This document shows positions 26,548 through 34,315 of a stretch of DNA of 48,304 nucleotides, one piece after another. A program made the position numbers and the translations under genes. The number at the start of each line of letters is the position of its first letter. The stretch's first letter is position 1. The notes under the pieces were generated by a model. It made no database searches, was not told the DNA's origin, and worked only from the letters and a program-made list of their open reading frames with translations. The DNA is from CALKWS01 sp048594865 (GTDB lineage Bacteria; Actinomycetota; Actinomycetes; Actinomycetales; Beutenbergiaceae). Where the stretch lies: the NCBI GenBank assembly GCA_048594865.1, contig JBMDWZ010000024.1:1-48304 (forward strand), given 5' to 3'.

Positions 26548-26554
26548 TGGGGCG
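26510..26554. repeat. 15-bp tandem repeat, three copies, at the nagB/nagA junction
   Basis: Units start at 26510, 26525 and 26540, each beginning GATGTCACT. They span the nagB stop and the first codons of nagA, encoding MTSDR, VTSDP and VTS. Each unit supplies a GTG in the nagA frame, so the true start is ambiguous. Confidence 0.8.
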
Positions 26555-27287
26555 CGCTCTGGGTGTCCAGGTACAACCTCACCGCGGGGTGTGTGCGCAG
26601 TGCGGTTGCCGGGTCCGCCTCACTCAATGGAGCGTTCAGGGCGCGCTCAACCGCCCACGCCTTGGCCTCACCGGGCACCATGCAAAACAGTTCCCCGGCC
26701 CGCAGCAGTCTGGGAATGGTCAGGGTGATCGCGTGCGTGGGCACGTCGTCGAAGGTGGCGAACTCGCCGTCGTCGACCTGCTGGCTGCGGCAGGTGTGAT
26801 CGAGTTCCACCACCTTGACGTCCAGCTCGTCGTCGAAGTCGGCGACGGGCGGGTCGTTGAACGCCAGGTGGCCGTTTTGCCCAATACCCAGGCAGACGAT
26901 GTCGATCGGAGCGGCAGCCAGTTCGGCCGCGTAGGCGCTCGCCGTGGCCTGCGCGTCATCACCGGGGGTGATGAGATGGGCCACCCGCAGCGGCACCCGG
27001 TCGAAGAAAGTGCGGCCCAACCACAGCGCGAATCGCTGCGGTGCATCGGGCGCCAGCCCCAAATACTCGTCCATGTGGAACGCCTCCACGCGGGACCAGT
27101 CGATGTCCGGCGCGGCGGACAAAGCCTCCAGGGTGGAGCGTTGAGATGCCGCAGCGGCGAAGATCACCCGCACCACCGGCTGCCTCGCCAAGGCCGCGCG
27201 CAACGCTTCGGCGATGTCGTGGGCGGCCGTGACGCCGAGTTGGTCGGCGTCAGGAAGAACGTGAATGGTCGGCATGGTCTGGCGCAT
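26544..27287 (-). CDS. Glucosamine-6-phosphate deaminase-like protein (NagB family)
   Basis: This 247-residue member of the NagB/6-phosphogluconolactonase superfamily should isomerise and deaminate, or hydrolyse, a phosphorylated sugar. FHMDEYLGL near 59-67 and LGIGQNGHLAFNDP (132-146) align with the NagB active site. At the catalytic Asp141-His143-Glu148 set of E. coli NagB it has Asn138, His140 and Asp145, so one acid is an amide and another is shortened. This belongs to a variant group (I[GEQ]NGH) found in sugar clusters, so classical activity is uncertain. The ATG at 27287 has GAAAGG 6 nt upstream and overlaps the epimerase gene by 38 bp. Confidence 0.8.
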   Translation of the reverse strand: MRQTMPTIHVLPDADQLGVTAAHDIAEALRAALARQPVVRVIFAAAASQRSTLEALSAAPDIDWSRVEAFHMDEYLGLAPDAPQRFALWLGRTFFDRVPLRVAHLITPGDDAQATASAYAAELAAAPIDIVCLGIGQNGHLAFNDPPVADFDDELDVKVVELDHTCRSQQVDDGEFATFDDVPTHAITLTIPRLLRAGELFCMVPGEAKAWAVERALNAPLSEADPATALRTHPAVRLYLDTQSAPQ

Positions 27288-28512
27288 GGGCATCCTTTCG
27301 GTGTTCGAGCAATAACAGTAAAGAGCGGGCGATGTGAAAGGGGTCCTTGACCGGCAGTGCCACCGTTTCATTGTGCGGGGCGCCGGTACGGTCCCTGATC
27401 TGAACCCATTCGTTGCCGCCAGGATCGGGGAATGTGGCCAGGGTGTAGGTGGTCAGCGGTTCGATCCAGGCGCGTAAGGCAGCGTCGTTGGCGGCATCGG
27501 AAATCAGTTCAACGGTGTACATCGCCTCGGCGTGCGGCCACCACAACTTGGTGTCCCAGGTGGCGCGCACCAGGTCCTCATACGGGTGGTGCTGCAGGTC
27601 GCCGCGAGGCAGCCCGCCAGCGGAGTCGGTGAACCGCAGCAAGCCGCCGTGTGCGCGGTCCCAGCCCATATTGAGCGCGCGGGCACTGATCGCGGCCAAC
27701 ACTGCCGCCTCGGCGAGCGGGCCGGTGAGCAGGTCGCGGGCGTGATGACAAAACCACATGAGCTCCAGAATGTGCCCAGGGGTCCGGTGCCTGGCCAACA
27801 GGGAGCCGCTGGTGCCATCGAGCGTGGGCATCTCGGCGACGTCGGAGTCACCGAGCTGCAAGAAATGCTCGGTAATGTCGCGACCGGCACCGGCCACAAT
27901 CCGTTTCGCGGTGTCGGATCCGGTGGCCCGGTACACCTGCTCGCCCACCCCGATGAGGATCATCGGCAGCCCCAAGGACCGGTGCCCAGCCGGCACCGGA
28001 TACGGCGCCGAGGGCACGTCGCCGGAGTCGATCGCTGCCGCTGCTCGTTGCAGCATCGACAACGACAGCTCCGCCCAGCCCCCGCCCGGATCCACGGTGG
28101 CAGTCCCGGCAAAGCCGAGCGCTGCGAACATGTCGGCAAATATGCTCGTGTGCAGCCCGCTTCCCGGTTCGGGTTCGAACGGCTCGCCGGCGGCGGTGGT
28201 GACGTAGGCGGTGGTGAAATCCTCGGCCAGCGCGTGGTCGGCAACGAACTCCGAGGTCCGCACGCTGTAGTCGGAGTACCGCTGGGCATCAACGCCGACG
28301 AGTTCGGCGTGGGTGGCGACCCTGGCGGTCAGCCACGCCCAGCGCCCCTGGGACCAGGTGTACTTATCGGTAGACACCAATTCGGTACCGGCGTTGTTCC
28401 AGCACGTGAAGATCCCGCCGTGCTGTTCATCGGGACCGTGCTCCTGCCACCAGCCCAAGACACCATCGCGCAGGTGTGTGCGCAGGTCGAACGGCTTCTG
28501 CTCCTGCGGCAT
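27250..28512 (-). CDS. AGE family epimerase/isomerase (N-acylglucosamine 2-epimerase-like)
   Basis: The 420-residue product is an (alpha/alpha)6-barrel of the N-acylglucosamine 2-epimerase/cellobiose epimerase superfamily. Signatures are YTWSQGRWAWL (about 51-61), RTPGHILELMW with the conserved His (about 240-250), NMGWDRAHGG and KLWWPHAEAMY (about 322-332). Members epimerise C2 of N-acyl hexosamines or isomerise aldoses and ketoses; the exact sugar cannot be read from sequence. Its ATG shares a base with the symporter stop (TAATG) and its end overlaps nagB, so it is within a coupled operon. ManNAc-to-GlcNAc conversion would fit NagA and NagB downstream. Confidence 0.85.
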   Translation of the reverse strand: MPQEQKPFDLRTHLRDGVLGWWQEHGPDEQHGGIFTCWNNAGTELVSTDKYTWSQGRWAWLTARVATHAELVGVDAQRYSDYSVRTSEFVADHALAEDFTTAYVTTAAGEPFEPEPGSGLHTSIFADMFAALGFAGTATVDPGGGWAELSLSMLQRAAAAIDSGDVPSAPYPVPAGHRSLGLPMILIGVGEQVYRATGSDTAKRIVAGAGRDITEHFLQLGDSDVAEMPTLDGTSGSLLARHRTPGHILELMWFCHHARDLLTGPLAEAAVLAAISARALNMGWDRAHGGLLRFTDSAGGLPRGDLQHHPYEDLVRATWDTKLWWPHAEAMYTVELISDAANDAALRAWIEPLTTYTLATFPDPGGNEWVQIRDRTGAPHNETVALPVKDPFHIARSLLLLLEHRKDAHAPDHADHSRSS

Positions 28513-30062
28513 TACAACCCCTTGCCCGCGTCGGGCACCCCACTGTCGCCGAAGACGACGTCGGAGTCGATCTCCTGGCTGATGGAGTCCAGCAGTTCAT
28601 CGGACTGCGCGTTATGCCACGGCCGGATGATCGTCAGGGCGATGAAGGTGATGATCGAACACAGCACCGGGCCACCCACCTGAACCGCGGTGACCTGATC
28701 GGGCGCCAGGTTCTCGATCTGCTCGGCAAAGACGTACCGGGTAGCGAAGAACACCACCAGGCCCACGGCCCAAGACGCGATCGCCGCCGTGGGTCCCGCG
28801 CGCCGGAACACCGGCAATAGCCCGAACAGCATCGGGACCGCGATCGGTCCCACCAAGCCCCCGAACCACAAGATCAGCAGGCCCAGCACGCCACCGAAGG
28901 ATTCGGAGGTGAGCGCCAGCGCCATGCTCAATGCGATGAACGTGGCAACGGCGATCCGGCCTATCGTCAGCTCGGTTTGGGTGGTGACGCGGCCTCGGCG
29001 TTTCCACAGCGCGGGCAGGATGTCGCGGGTGACGACGGCGGAAATCGCGTTGGCATCGGACCCGGTCATCGCCATCGTGTGGGAGAACAGGCCCGCCAAC
29101 ACCAGGCCGACCAGGCCAGCGGGTAGCAGCATCTGCGTGAGCAACGCGTAGGACTGTTCGGGATCGGCGAGGTCGGGGAGCAGGATCGGCGCAGCCCACA
29201 TCGGGAAGAACATCACCAGCGGCCACACCAGGTACAGGCCAGCGGAGAGCAGGGCCGCCTTGCGGGCGGTGCTGCCGGTGGGGGAGGAGATGAACCGTTG
29301 CGCCAGGTTCCAGGTGCCGCCGTTGTAGGACAGGGTGTTGATCAGCAGGTAGACCATGACGAACAGCAAGGTGTACTGGCCGGAGAACGGTGCGCTATTG
29401 GATTCCGGGAGCCGGTCCCACATTTCCCAGATCTGCGATACCCCGCCGCCCAAGGCGGAGATGGTCGCGAAGAACATGACGATGCCGGCCACGAACTGGA
29501 TGAGGAACTGTCCGGTGTCGGTCAAGGCGTCGGCCCAGATGCCTCCGATCGTGCAGTACACCAGGGTCACGGCGCCGGTGAGGAGCACGCCCCAGACCAT
29601 CGGCACGCCCGCGAACACCTCCAACAGGATCGCCGTGGCGGCCCACTTGGCGGCGACGTCGAATACCTTGAGCACCGTTCCGCTCCACGCCAACAACTGC
29701 TGGGTGGGGGTGTTGAACCGCACCTTGAGGTATTCCAAGGGGGAGATGATGCCCAGTCGTTGGCGCAGTCGCGGCCACAACGGGGCGAACACGAACGCCC
29801 CGATCACCATCGCGAACGTGATACCCAGCGCCCACCAGATGTACAGCACGAAACCCTCGACGTACGCGATCGCCGCGTAGCCAACGAACACCGCGGCGGA
29901 GTACCCGGACATGTGGTGGGACACCCCGGACAGCCACCACGGCATTTTGCCGCCGGCCGCGAAGAAGTCCTTGGAGTCCTTCACTCGCGACTTTGCCCAC
30001 AGGCCGATCGCGACCATGACAAAGAAGTACCCAGCTAGAACGAGCCAGTCTGCGACGTGCAT
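28512..30062 (-). CDS. Sodium:solute symporter (SSS family)
   Basis: This 516-residue inner-membrane transporter has about 13 hydrophobic helices. The SSS signature is visible around residues 30-75 (FFAAGGKMPWWLSGVSHHMS), in the core GTVLKVFDVAAKWAATA (about 127-143) and in GSDANAISAVVTRDI near 340. Family members import sugars, sialic acids, proline or inositol with Na+. Placed with an epimerase, aldolase and deacetylase, it most likely imports the monosaccharide or cyclitol that the operon breaks down. The ATG is preceded by CTGGAG at 7 nt. Confidence 0.9.
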   Translation of the reverse strand: MHVADWLVLAGYFFVMVAIGLWAKSRVKDSKDFFAAGGKMPWWLSGVSHHMSGYSAAVFVGYAAIAYVEGFVLYIWWALGITFAMVIGAFVFAPLWPRLRQRLGIISPLEYLKVRFNTPTQQLLAWSGTVLKVFDVAAKWAATAILLEVFAGVPMVWGVLLTGAVTLVYCTIGGIWADALTDTGQFLIQFVAGIVMFFATISALGGGVSQIWEMWDRLPESNSAPFSGQYTLLFVMVYLLINTLSYNGGTWNLAQRFISSPTGSTARKAALLSAGLYLVWPLVMFFPMWAAPILLPDLADPEQSYALLTQMLLPAGLVGLVLAGLFSHTMAMTGSDANAISAVVTRDILPALWKRRGRVTTQTELTIGRIAVATFIALSMALALTSESFGGVLGLLILWFGGLVGPIAVPMLFGLLPVFRRAGPTAAIASWAVGLVVFFATRYVFAEQIENLAPDQVTAVQVGGPVLCSIITFIALTIIRPWHNAQSDELLDSISQEIDSDVVFGDSGVPDAGKGL

Positions 30063-30082
30063 GATCGTCTCCAGTGATTGAG

Positions 30083-31141
30083 TTACTGCATCCAGCGATC
30101 GAGGTGCTCGGCGACGAAGTCGTCGTCGGTGAGGAATGGGTAGGCGGACAGCACCCGGTCGATCTCCGCCATCTGCCCTGGTGACAGTCGTTCTGAGTCC
30201 TCCAGGAAAACCATGTTGGCCAGCAGTCCCTGACGGCGAAGCACCTCATGGACGCCGGGGATGCAGCCGCGGAAGTTGTTCACGGCGTCGAACAACACCC
30301 CGTTTGCATCGGTGAGTGCGGGGTTGATCGCCAGGAGTTCACGAAGTGCCGCATCGTCTCCGGTTTTGGCGCTCCGGGCCAGATCCATCACCCGCACCGC
30401 CTGCTTGACCCACACGGCCCATTGCCCGAGGAGTCCGCCGACGACGTCGGTCGATCGTCCCGAAGCGGTTGGGAAGGAGGTGAGTAGGTCCATCACGATG
30501 TGGTCGTCGTTGCCGGTGTACAGGGCCACATCCGCACCTCGATCGGACTGCGCAAGTCCATGGACGACGTCGAGGGTTGCGTACCGATCGAACGGTGCGG
30601 CCTTGATGCCAACTACTGACTCGACGTCGGCCAGGCGGCGCCAAAAGTCCCGGGAGAGGTACCGGCCGCCGACGGCCGGCTGCAGGTAGAACCCGATCAC
30701 CGGGAGCACCTCACCCACGAGCCGCGCGCGGTCGATCAGTTGCGCCTCATCGGCATCACCGACGCCGTGCGGAGCCAGGAGGCACAGGTCGTAGCCGAGC
30801 TCGCGTGCGAGTTCGGCCTCGGCGACCGCCTGGTCGGTGGGTCCGCTGATCCCGGCCACCAGCACCAGGTCACGCCGGGGGTACTCTGCGGCGGTCAGTG
30901 CGGCCAGTTCCAGCACCGGGCGCAGCAGGCCCCGCCTCGGTTCATGAACCGCGAACTGGGTGGTGTGCACCGCCACCGCGATGCCCAGGGAACCGGATTC
31001 GACGTAGTAGCGGGTGAGCGCCCGCTGCCTGGACTCGTCGATGCTGCCCTCGGCTGTCAGTGCGAGCGGATGGGCGGGGATGACGCCGCCGGCGCGGAAC
31101 AGGTCCACCGCGGGGGAGGTGCGCACCTGGAAACTAGTCAT
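30083..31141 (-). CDS. Dihydrodipicolinate synthase (DapA) superfamily aldolase
   Basis: This class I aldolase/lyase of 352 residues is longer than DapA or NanA (about 295). The Schiff-base lysine is Lys180 in VVGIKAAPFD and a likely proton-relay tyrosine is in GFYLQP. The GTTGE motif of DapA and the equivalent of NanA are replaced by VAVHTTQFAVHE, so it is neither. Such variants occur in uncharacterised sugar clusters and may cleave or form a 2-keto-3-deoxy sugar acid. Its ATG shares a base with the SDR stop (TGATG). The reaction is inferred from superfamily and context. Confidence 0.82.
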   Translation of the reverse strand: MTSFQVRTSPAVDLFRAGGVIPAHPLALTAEGSIDESRQRALTRYYVESGSLGIAVAVHTTQFAVHEPRRGLLRPVLELAALTAAEYPRRDLVLVAGISGPTDQAVAEAELARELGYDLCLLAPHGVGDADEAQLIDRARLVGEVLPVIGFYLQPAVGGRYLSRDFWRRLADVESVVGIKAAPFDRYATLDVVHGLAQSDRGADVALYTGNDDHIVMDLLTSFPTASGRSTDVVGGLLGQWAVWVKQAVRVMDLARSAKTGDDAALRELLAINPALTDANGVLFDAVNNFRGCIPGVHEVLRRQGLLANMVFLEDSERLSPGQMAEIDRVLSAYPFLTDDDFVAEHLDRWMQ

Positions 31142-32175
31142 CAGAACTTCCCGTCTCGGCGCTGAAAACCGGTGGGTTTGCCGTGCACCGGGCCGCCGTC
31201 ACCCAGCCACTGCGCGGTGAGCTCGATGAGCTCTGAGACGTCGATGGCGGGCTCACCGAAGAGTTCAGCACAGCGGCTGGCATCGGACAGCAGCGCGGTC
31301 GGGGCTTCGGTGCCGGTGAACCCCACCTCCCGGTCTAGTCGGGCGGCCAGGTCGGTGGCCAGGTCCCGCACGGCCAGCGTCTGGGTGCCGGTGACGTTCA
31401 GGGCCACCGGCGGTGTGCCCGCATGCAGCAGGGCGCGCAACGTCACCTCGTTGGCGAACCCCTGCCACACGATGTTGACGTACCCGGTGCTGACGTCGAT
31501 CGGATCGCCGGCGAGGATAGCGCTGGCGAGGTCAACCAGCACCCCGTAACGCATCTCGACGGCGTAATTCAGCCTGATCAGGCTGAGCGGGGAGCCGGTA
31601 CGCGCGGTCGCGGCCTCCAGCACTCGTTCGCGGCCCAGGCACGACATCGCGTACTCACCGACGGGGCCGAGCGGATCATCCTCGGTCGGTTCGGAGCCGG
31701 GAGCGGTGAAGGGGTAGACGTTGCCGGTGGATAGCGCGCTGAACCGGGCACCGGGGTAGCGGTGCGCCACGATTCCTGGCAGGAAGGCGTTGGTGTACCA
31801 AGTATTGGCCTCGGCGCCGGTGGAGCCGAACTTCGCGCCCACCAGGTAGACCACGTTCGGGGCATCGGGCAGGTCGGCGAGCGCACGGGGATCGCTGATA
31901 TCGGCGGGCACCGGGACACCACCGGCGGTGTCGATGACCTCGGCAGAGGTTGGATCACTGAACCGGGAGACCGCATAGACCCTGGCCGGGTTTCCCGCCG
32001 CACGCAGGGCTCGGGTCGCGAGGCCAACGAGGCTGGGCCCTAGCTTCCCGGCCGCGCCCACCACCACCAGATCACCCTGGAGTTGCGCCAGGTCGGCGAT
32101 GAGGGCATCACTGGGTTCGGTGAGCCGCTGCTGCAGGGTGTCCAGCATCGCTGAGCCGGTCTCCGTTGCGCTCAT
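31141..32175 (-). CDS. NAD-dependent epimerase/dehydratase (extended SDR)
   Basis: The 344-residue protein has a Rossmann nucleotide site VVGAAGKLGPSL (about 37-48) and VVYLVGAKFGS (about 107-117), as in extended SDRs acting on sugars. The catalytic Ser/Thr is in LSTGNVYPF and Tyr175 lies in GEYAMSCLG, but the lysine expected at Tyr+4 is Cys179. It therefore lacks the classical YxxxK dyad and may use another base or have a different role. It is preceded by GAGAGG and followed by the aldolase with one base overlap. The substrate is unknown, probably an intermediate of the operon's pathway. Confidence 0.8.
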   Translation of the reverse strand: MSATETGSAMLDTLQQRLTEPSDALIADLAQLQGDLVVVGAAGKLGPSLVGLATRALRAAGNPARVYAVSRFSDPTSAEVIDTAGGVPVPADISDPRALADLPDAPNVVYLVGAKFGSTGAEANTWYTNAFLPGIVAHRYPGARFSALSTGNVYPFTAPGSEPTEDDPLGPVGEYAMSCLGRERVLEAATARTGSPLSLIRLNYAVEMRYGVLVDLASAILAGDPIDVSTGYVNIVWQGFANEVTLRALLHAGTPPVALNVTGTQTLAVRDLATDLAARLDREVGFTGTEAPTALLSDASRCAELFGEPAIDVSELIELTAQWLGDGGPVHGKPTGFQRRDGKF

Positions 32176-32212
32176 GTGGGGTGGCCTCTCTCATCTGAAG
32201 GGTGTGGGATCG

Positions 32213-33187
32213 CTAGAACACACGCGGGGTGCCGTCGGTGGCGCTCGCGGCAGCCAGCAGGGCCACCCGGGTCGCGGTGATCGAGGCCTGGGTGTCCACC
32301 TCCGGAACTGCTGAGGCTTCGAAGGCGTCGAACGCTTGCTGGGCCGGACGCAGTCCGGGGTCCAGATCGGGGGTGTACAGCACGCTGTCGTGGGTATGGA
32401 CGCTCAACTGGCCATAGGCCCAGTCAAGTTCGGCGACCCCTTTGGTTCCGGTCAGGCGCATCTGATAGCGGCCGTGCACATCGGAGCTGCGCGGCCATTG
32501 CCAATGCGCCTCGATGCTCGCAGTGACTCGGTCGGTGCTGAGCAGCAGCGCCCCGGCGTCGTGCCAGTGTGGATACTGTGGCTGGCTCGGCGGCGGGCTG
32601 GCGCCCAGAACCGTGCCGTGGGTGGCGCCGCCGAGCAGCAAGGTGAGGTCGATGTCGTGGACCGGCAGGTCGCCCAGGACGTGCCCGTAACCGTCGGCGG
32701 TGAAGAACCACGGTGGCCTGGTGTCCAGATTGGCCTTGTGTGGGCCGGTGGCCGCGATCAGGGTGAGGTCACCCAGGTCGCCGGAGTCCAGCAGCCGGCG
32801 AACGGTGCGCGTTTCGGGGTACCAACGCTTTTCGAAGATCACCGAGACGTGCGGCCCGTTGGCAGCGGCGGTCTCGATCCGGTCGAGATCGGCCAACGTG
32901 GTGCACAGTGGCTTATCGGCCAGCACGTGCGCGCCGGCGGCCAGCGCGTCGGTGACGATCGCGCCCCGATCACCGTAACGAGCAAAAACGGCGACGACGT
33001 CGGGCCGGTACCGATCCAGCGCGTCGGCGTGATCGGCGAACGTGGGAGTGCCTGGGGGCGTCCAGCGTTGCCGCTGCTCGGGGTCTGGATCGGTGGTGGC
33101 GACCAGGTGCACACCCTCGCGGCGCTCGCATTCGTCCAACACGTATTGCACGTGCGGGTGAGCCATCCCGGCGATGAGGACCTTCAT
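32213..33187 (-). CDS. Gfo/Idh/MocA family oxidoreductase (second of the pair)
   Basis: This 324-residue NAD(P)-dependent oxidoreductase begins VLIAGMAHPHVQYV, where the usual GxGxxG is replaced by GMAHPHV, a known subtype. ADKPLCTT (about 91-98) is the EKP-like motif that carries the catalytic lysine. GYGHVLGDLPVHDIDL near 165-180 supplies the conserved His and Asp. Members oxidise ring hydroxyls of sugars or inositols. The ATG at 33187 overlaps the stop of the upstream Gfo/Idh gene (ATGA); the longer upstream frame was rejected since it is only repeat-derived sequence. Confidence 0.87.
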   Translation of the reverse strand: MKVLIAGMAHPHVQYVLDECERREGVHLVATTDPDPEQRQRWTPPGTPTFADHADALDRYRPDVVAVFARYGDRGAIVTDALAAGAHVLADKPLCTTLADLDRIETAAANGPHVSVIFEKRWYPETRTVRRLLDSGDLGDLTLIAATGPHKANLDTRPPWFFTADGYGHVLGDLPVHDIDLTLLLGGATHGTVLGASPPPSQPQYPHWHDAGALLLSTDRVTASIEAHWQWPRSSDVHGRYQMRLTGTKGVAELDWAYGQLSVHTHDSVLYTPDLDPGLRPAQQAFDAFEASAVPEVDTQASITATRVALLAAASATDGTPRVF

Positions 33188-34284
33188 GCGCGGTCCTTCG
33201 ACGCCAGGTCCTTGGACGCTAGGTCCTGCGCTGCTGGGTCGTTCGATGCTGGGTCCTGCGGAATGGTCACATGCTGGCGGGTGGCCGCGCTGGTGTAGGC
33301 GCCATCGATCAGGGCGATGGTGCGCCAGGCGTCCAGGCCCGTGACGGCCGGCTGGTTCGCCGTGCCCCACGCGGTCAGGATGTCATCCCAGGCTTGCACA
33401 TGGCCGGCGATCCCGATCGCTTTCGGGTCACCGGACCCGGCGGCAACGTTCGACCGCGCCGCGGGCGCCGCCACGCCGTCGATCTCCCACCTGGTGACCT
33501 CGGTGTGGGATAGCTCGATCACGCCCTTGGTGGTGCGCAGGGTCAGCAGCGCCGGGTCACCCGGGGGAGTCGCGGTGGAGGTGACGATCGCCCCCAACGC
33601 CCCGGAGGTGGCCTGCACGCTGACCACGGCGGTGTCCTCGGCCTGGCCTCCGTTGCCCAGCGTGGCGACGTGGGCACAGACGGAAGATGCCGGACCCAGC
33701 ACTGCGCTGAGCATGTCGATCGAGTGCAGGCCCTGATTCATCATCGAGCCGCCACCGGGTGCCTGTTGGCGCCAGGGTGCGGCGGCGTAGTACTGGGCGT
33801 CGCGATGCCAGTGCACCAGTACCTCGGCCAGGATGAGTTCGCCCAGATCGCCTGCGTCGAGCAGGTCGAGGATTGCGACATGTTGTTCCTCCAGGCGGCG
33901 CTGGGCTATCGGGTACAGCCCGGCCCCGCTCCGGCGTGCGGCCTGCAAAACGGCAGTGGCGCTGTCGGTGGTGGTGGCGATCGGCTTCTCGACCACTGCG
34001 CCTATGCCCGATTCCATGGCGGCGATCGCCTGCTCGGCATGAAGTTCACTGGGGCTGGCGATGGCCAGGAGGTCCAGGTCGCGCGCTGCCAACAGGCCCT
34101 CAGGTGATTCCCGGCGGGCGCCCGGCCACCCGGGAACATCGCTGGAGCCGCCACCCGAAACCGCTACTACCTGCGCCCGCTCGGGTAACTCGGCCAGGGC
34201 CTGGGCGTGGGACGCGCCGATACTGCCCAACCCGAGGATTCCTACCCGTGCCGGCGCCGAGCGCGGCTCGCTGGCGCCGCTCAT
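33184..34284 (-). CDS. Gfo/Idh/MocA family oxidoreductase (first of the pair)
   Basis: The 366-residue protein has the canonical Rossmann motif GILGLGSIGASHA (about 14-26), the catalytic motif VVEKPIATT (about 97-105) and NQGLHSIDML (about 182-191) with the active-site His and Asp. It probably oxidises or reduces a sugar or cyclitol hydroxyl with NAD(P). The last 25 residues are five degenerate copies of the pentapeptide QDPAS/KDLAS, encoded by a 15-bp tandem repeat and ending at the overlap with the next gene. That tail is outside the family fold. It follows the aminotransferase gene by 31 bp. Confidence 0.9.
   Translation of the reverse strand: MSGASEPRSAPARVGILGLGSIGASHAQALAELPERAQVVAVSGGGSSDVPGWPGARRESPEGLLAARDLDLLAIASPSELHAEQAIAAMESGIGAVVEKPIATTTDSATAVLQAARRSGAGLYPIAQRRLEEQHVAILDLLDAGDLGELILAEVLVHWHRDAQYYAAAPWRQQAPGGGSMMNQGLHSIDMLSAVLGPASSVCAHVATLGNGGQAEDTAVVSVQATSGALGAIVTSTATPPGDPALLTLRTTKGVIELSHTEVTRWEIDGVAAPAARSNVAAGSGDPKAIGIAGHVQAWDDILTAWGTANQPAVTGLDAWRTIALIDGAYTSAATRQHVTIPQDPASNDPAAQDLASKDLASKDRA
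33192..33266. repeat. 15-bp tandem repeat, five copies, at the end of a Gfo/Idh gene
   Basis: Units beginning GGTC(C/G)T start at 33192, 33207, 33222, 33237 and 33252. They encode the pentapeptide tail of the Gfo/Idh protein and stop just before the ATGA overlap with the next gene. The Shine-Dalgarno region of that gene therefore lies inside the repeat. Confidence 0.8.
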
Positions 34285-34315
34285 CGCCTACCGCCGCGTG
34301 CTACTTGCCGTGCGC

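Noticed and set aside
26544..31141. A standard sialic acid (nan) operon
   Set aside because: Symporter, epimerase, NagA and NagB homologues fit, but the aldolase lacks NanA/DapA motifs, there is no NanK, and the aminotransferases and Gfo/Idh enzymes have no place in that pathway.
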